Source of the DNA: Primula veris
Lineage: Eukaryota; Streptophyta; Magnoliopsida; Ericales; Primulaceae
Reading direction: 5' to 3'
Assembly: GCA_963682055.1 (NCBI GenBank)
Contig: OY821741.1
Span: forward strand, 20,699,211-20,763,210
Length of the DNA: 64,000 bases
Part shown: positions 61,121 through 64,000 of the stretch, piece by piece
Layout of the letters: every line of letters starts with the position of its first letter
How positions within the stretch are numbered: the stretch's first letter is position 1
Program-made: the position numbers and the translations under genes
Notes under the pieces: model-generated
Told to the model about the DNA's origin: nothing
The model's database searches: none
Seen by the model: the letters and a program-made list of their open reading frames with translations, nothing else

Positions 61121-61326
61121 GGCGATTGCAATGTTTTGAATTACTGAAGGTGAATAAGTTATGGTTATACCGAGTCTATATATATTCCAGGCGATTCCAA
61201 CCTCAAATGCTATCTTACTGAAGCTGAATAAGTTATGGATATACCGAGTCTATATATATATATATATATGTGTGCGTGTGTGTAAAACTATAACATTTTG
61301 AAATATTAATTCTCTCTCTATATATT

Positions 61327-61653
61327 TCAAAAATCAACAACCCTAAAACCAGAAAGCCAAACCAAGTCGTCGCCTTGGGCAGGGGGAGCCACAACCGCTT
61401 CTCTAGCCCCTAGACCGTCTTCCATTCCCTAACCCTCTTTCATTTATCTCCTTAACCCCATCTTTGTGGTCTCCTATCCCACTTCCCATCTTAACCCAGT
61501 CTCCCATTTTTTGTGAAAAGAAAACCCGCTCTATCGTAGGACTTCCCCCAGGTCAAATGATCTAGGGGTAAGAGGAGTCGTGGTGGCTCCCCCGCCCCAA
61601 GTGGTGGCGGCTTTTCTTTGGCTTTTGGGCTTTTTAGGGTTTTGAATTTGAGA
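61327..61653. repeat. Hairpin-forming inverted repeat, right copy
   Basis: Same two 90-bp arms as 13950-14270. Changes on the two arms are mostly not compensatory, so pairing is not evidently under selection. Confidence 0.78.
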
Positions 61654-61767
61654 TTTGTTTGGAGGTATCACCGTTATATATTATCACTTTTGAATTATAG
61701 TTGTGCCGACTTAATTTTGCTATCAATCCCATTCTAGTGTGAAAAATGATCACTTTCATTGTATTCT

Positions 61768-63942
61768 TGTCACGCCCCAAAATCCGAAAAACACGGACAT
61801 CAAGGCCTGACCTTTTTAAGCAAAAAGAAAGAGAACCTGTTGGTACAAAATTTAAATTTTAAAGAAAAACAATTTGAGAGCTAATGGAACAATTAAACAC
61901 TAAATGGAAATATTTGTCAAACGCGGCTACAAGACAAAATGGTTTAACAAATTTATCGAAAAAGAATACTAAATGAATAATTTGCCCGTAGGCTACAACC
62001 TCAAAACTAATCTAAGCGAAAATAAAGCAACTGGAAGAAACCCCGAGCCCATGTGGTACTTCGCTAATGCTCCTAACCGAACGTCTCAACCTAAATTGTA
62101 CCTGAAAGACAAAACTGTAACGGTGAGTCCCATGCACATACATAGACGGGACGGCACCACAAAATACCGTCACTCCATCCCATAAATGCAAGAACCCACA
62201 AACAACAACTACGATAATCAACGTATAAAAATAAATATAATAACATCGTACAACGAAATAAATTAAATAACTTCAACACAGATCTATAGCAAACATGGAC
62301 CTCTCACGCCACTTACCCCAGTCCGTAAGGTAGGTCATTCCCTATACCCCTCGGCCGTCTATTATCCCCGGTATAGGGAGATACAGAGACCATTGCTAAC
62401 ATAAAAATAGATTTAAAGTGCGCACTTGGACCTCTCACGTCACTCGTCCCAGTCCGTAAGACAAGTCATTCCCTATCCCTTCGGCCGTCTTATGTCCCCG
62501 GAATTAGGGAGAGACATAGACCATTGCTAACAATAAAATAAATATAGTGCACACTGGGACATCTCACGCCACTCGCCCCAGTCCGTAAGACGAGTCATTC
62601 CCTATCCCCTCGGCCGTCTTATGTCCCCGGAATTAGGGAGAGACATAGACCATTGCCACTAATCTAAATCACAAGGCCTCGGCCAGTAATATAAAACCAT
62701 TCAATTATCACATTCTCATACGTCACTTTAACGTAATTCAACATAACCCATAAGCATAGGTGCTAGATTCACAACTAGCCAAACAACTCCAACAACATAA
62801 AATCTCATTCAGCCATTTCAACAAACACCTTGTATGCATAAACTACAATTCATCCATATTCAACATAATTTTACCCAACTTTATCAACCACTACAATAAC
62901 ACATCATTAGCCTACTGATTTCATAATTGATCCAAGTTCCAACAGCCATCTTTAGGCTTAAAATAATTCAAGTCTTCGAATGTAAGTAAATCTATTATTA
63001 CATTATGCCCAGCAATTGTACGACATTACAAGTACACCAACAGACCAGTGTGATATTTCCTTAATAAAAATTAGGATTATCATCTCCCTCGTTTCCTATC
63101 AAGCAGCTAATACTTTACACTCTAATTGTCAAGTGAATAACTTCAAAGCATAACTTAAATATATAAATCCAGATGGTAATAGATTCTGCACACAACGTTT
63201 TTTTTTTTTTTTTTTGTTTGTTAGCCACCACTGTATGCTAAACAAGATATTTACTTATTTTCAAGAACTTATATGAAACCTACGTCTCGCTAAAGGTTAC
63301 CAAATATAGAAATTAAAACCCTTTATCCATGAACCCGGCAACTACCGTAGGCTCAACCCAATTAACAATTTAAGAACATAATTGAGATAAAAGGCAAAAA
63401 CCCCCAATTTAAAATAAACGCAAGACCTAATTCTAACATACACCCTCGTCTAGTCGCAATGGATTACCCCCGTTATCTTAGTGCGTAGAGAAGATGCTTC
63501 CGGTAAGAACCCGCTAAAGGTGGTTTCCTCTTCTTCTTCTTTTTCTTCTTCCTAGGGTTTGAAATCTCTCTTTTTCTTCTCTCTTGTTTTGGTTTGTTTT
63601 TGGTTTATTGATTTGAAAATTGGGCTGAAAAGATGTTTAGAAAAAACTGTTTTGAGAAAGTTTGAGTAAGCGAACTATTTGGTCCCCAAAGTTCTAAAAG
63701 TTAACTCTTAATCCAATTTATTATTTTTCTGCTAAAAAATAACCAATCTTTAGAAACAAAACTATTGGGTCCTTCTTAATTATAAAATTAGTAACAGGTT
63801 TTAAAAATAAAGTTTTTCGGAAGAGTTTCGGTTTTTGGCTAAAAATTAGTCGAGTGACTGGTTTTTGATAAAATTTGTATAAAACGTTTTTGGATAAATT
63901 AAATCATGAATAAAACCATTTATAAAAATACGGGATGTTACA
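61768..63942 (-). mobile_element. 3' LTR of a chromovirus-like Gypsy element continuing past the window
   Basis: On the minus strand it starts TGTAACATCCCGTATTTT at 63942 and ends TTGGGGCGTGACA at 61768, 2175 bp. To its right the minus strand reads GGGACGAAATTCTTTTAAGG then AGGGTTAGT directly before TGTAAC. That is the usual end of the internal region and polypurine tract of such elements. So the body lies beyond 64000. The open frame at 61973-62185 is not coding. Confidence 0.82.
62285..62660. repeat. Three tandem units in the minus-strand LTR
   Basis: Mirror of 58334-58700, with GTCATTCCCTAT and TTATGTCCCCGG words in each unit. Confidence 0.9.
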
Positions 63943-64000
63943 ACTAACCCTCCTTAAAAGAATTTCGTCCCGAAATTTCCTCTCTAAACAACTATACCCA
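63943..64000 (-). other. Internal 3' end and polypurine tract of the Gypsy element
   Basis: The minus strand shows GAAATTTCGGGACGAAATTC and AAGGAGGGTTAGT upstream of the LTR. This is the expected plus-strand primer region; coding sequence should follow outside the window. Confidence 0.7.

Larger units (their letters stand above)
59224..61745 (+). repeat. Broken Copia block, right copy of a direct repeat
   Basis: Second copy of 11380-14363, in the same orientation. The first part of the Copia LTR is deleted (join at 59690). The LTR end and primer site are at 60103-60117, then gag and the hairpin. It is bounded exactly by the two chromovirus LTRs, with about 22 bp of other sequence before 61768. 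Confidence 0.88.

Noticed and set aside
61973..62185. Plus-strand frame of 70 codons with a matching frame at 58806-59036
   Set aside because: Both are in inverted copies of the same LTR and have no recognisable domain.

Overview
This is AT-rich nuclear DNA from a flowering plant, almost certainly a eudicot. The evidence is fragments of plant gene families (a TOPLESS-type co-repressor and a caffeate/flavonoid-type O-methyltransferase) inside nested plant transposons: LTR elements with initiator-tRNA-Met primer sites, L1-type LINEs with DUF4283 heads, CACTA/En-Spm, hAT and pogo/Emigrant ends. I see no intact host gene, no rRNA or functional tRNA gene, and no prokaryotic feature. Nearly every recognisable reading frame is a retroelement or gene relic with stops, frameshifts or deletions.

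Left third. 807-7523 is a Ty3/Gypsy element on the minus strand with a perfect AACAG target duplication; its 3' LTR is split by a Copia-type LTR. A solo LTR with a TATAT duplication lies at 8337-10647. 11380-14363 is a broken Copia unit (LTR, primer site, gag, hairpin). 14609-14938 is an orphan last exon of an O-methyltransferase. 15623-18007 is a CACTA element carrying a broken En/Spm-type transposase gene, followed by a deleted LINE (18185-20880) and the tail of a SIRE-like Copia element (21360-22400).

Middle. 25543-29969 is a full-length but dead Copia element with 182-bp LTRs. 30349-34625 and 34749-40021 form a very large imperfect palindrome with a 123-bp spacer. Both arms carry exons 1-4, with introns, of the N-terminal LisH/CTLH domain of a TOPLESS-family gene. 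Both outer edges of the palindrome end in pogo/Emigrant-type terminal repeats. Outside it, the Copia tail plus 380 bp of flank (29019-30351) recurs inverted at 51003-52332, so the palindrome sits within a larger inverted structure later opened by a LINE (40161-45625) and smaller elements.

Right part. 52359-57455 is a second copy of the Gypsy element. 57456-59223 and 61768-63942 are LTRs of one chromovirus-like Gypsy family in opposite orientations, flanking a second copy (59224-61745) of the broken Copia block; the second LTR belongs to an element continuing beyond the window.

The most interesting object is the TOPLESS inverted duplication: read through, it could make a long hairpin RNA matching a master co-repressor, or in principle an LisH-CTLH-only peptide. 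Second is the Gypsy pair, which shares the same lost capsid, lost reverse transcriptase and altered catalytic residues, yet keeps long open frames.
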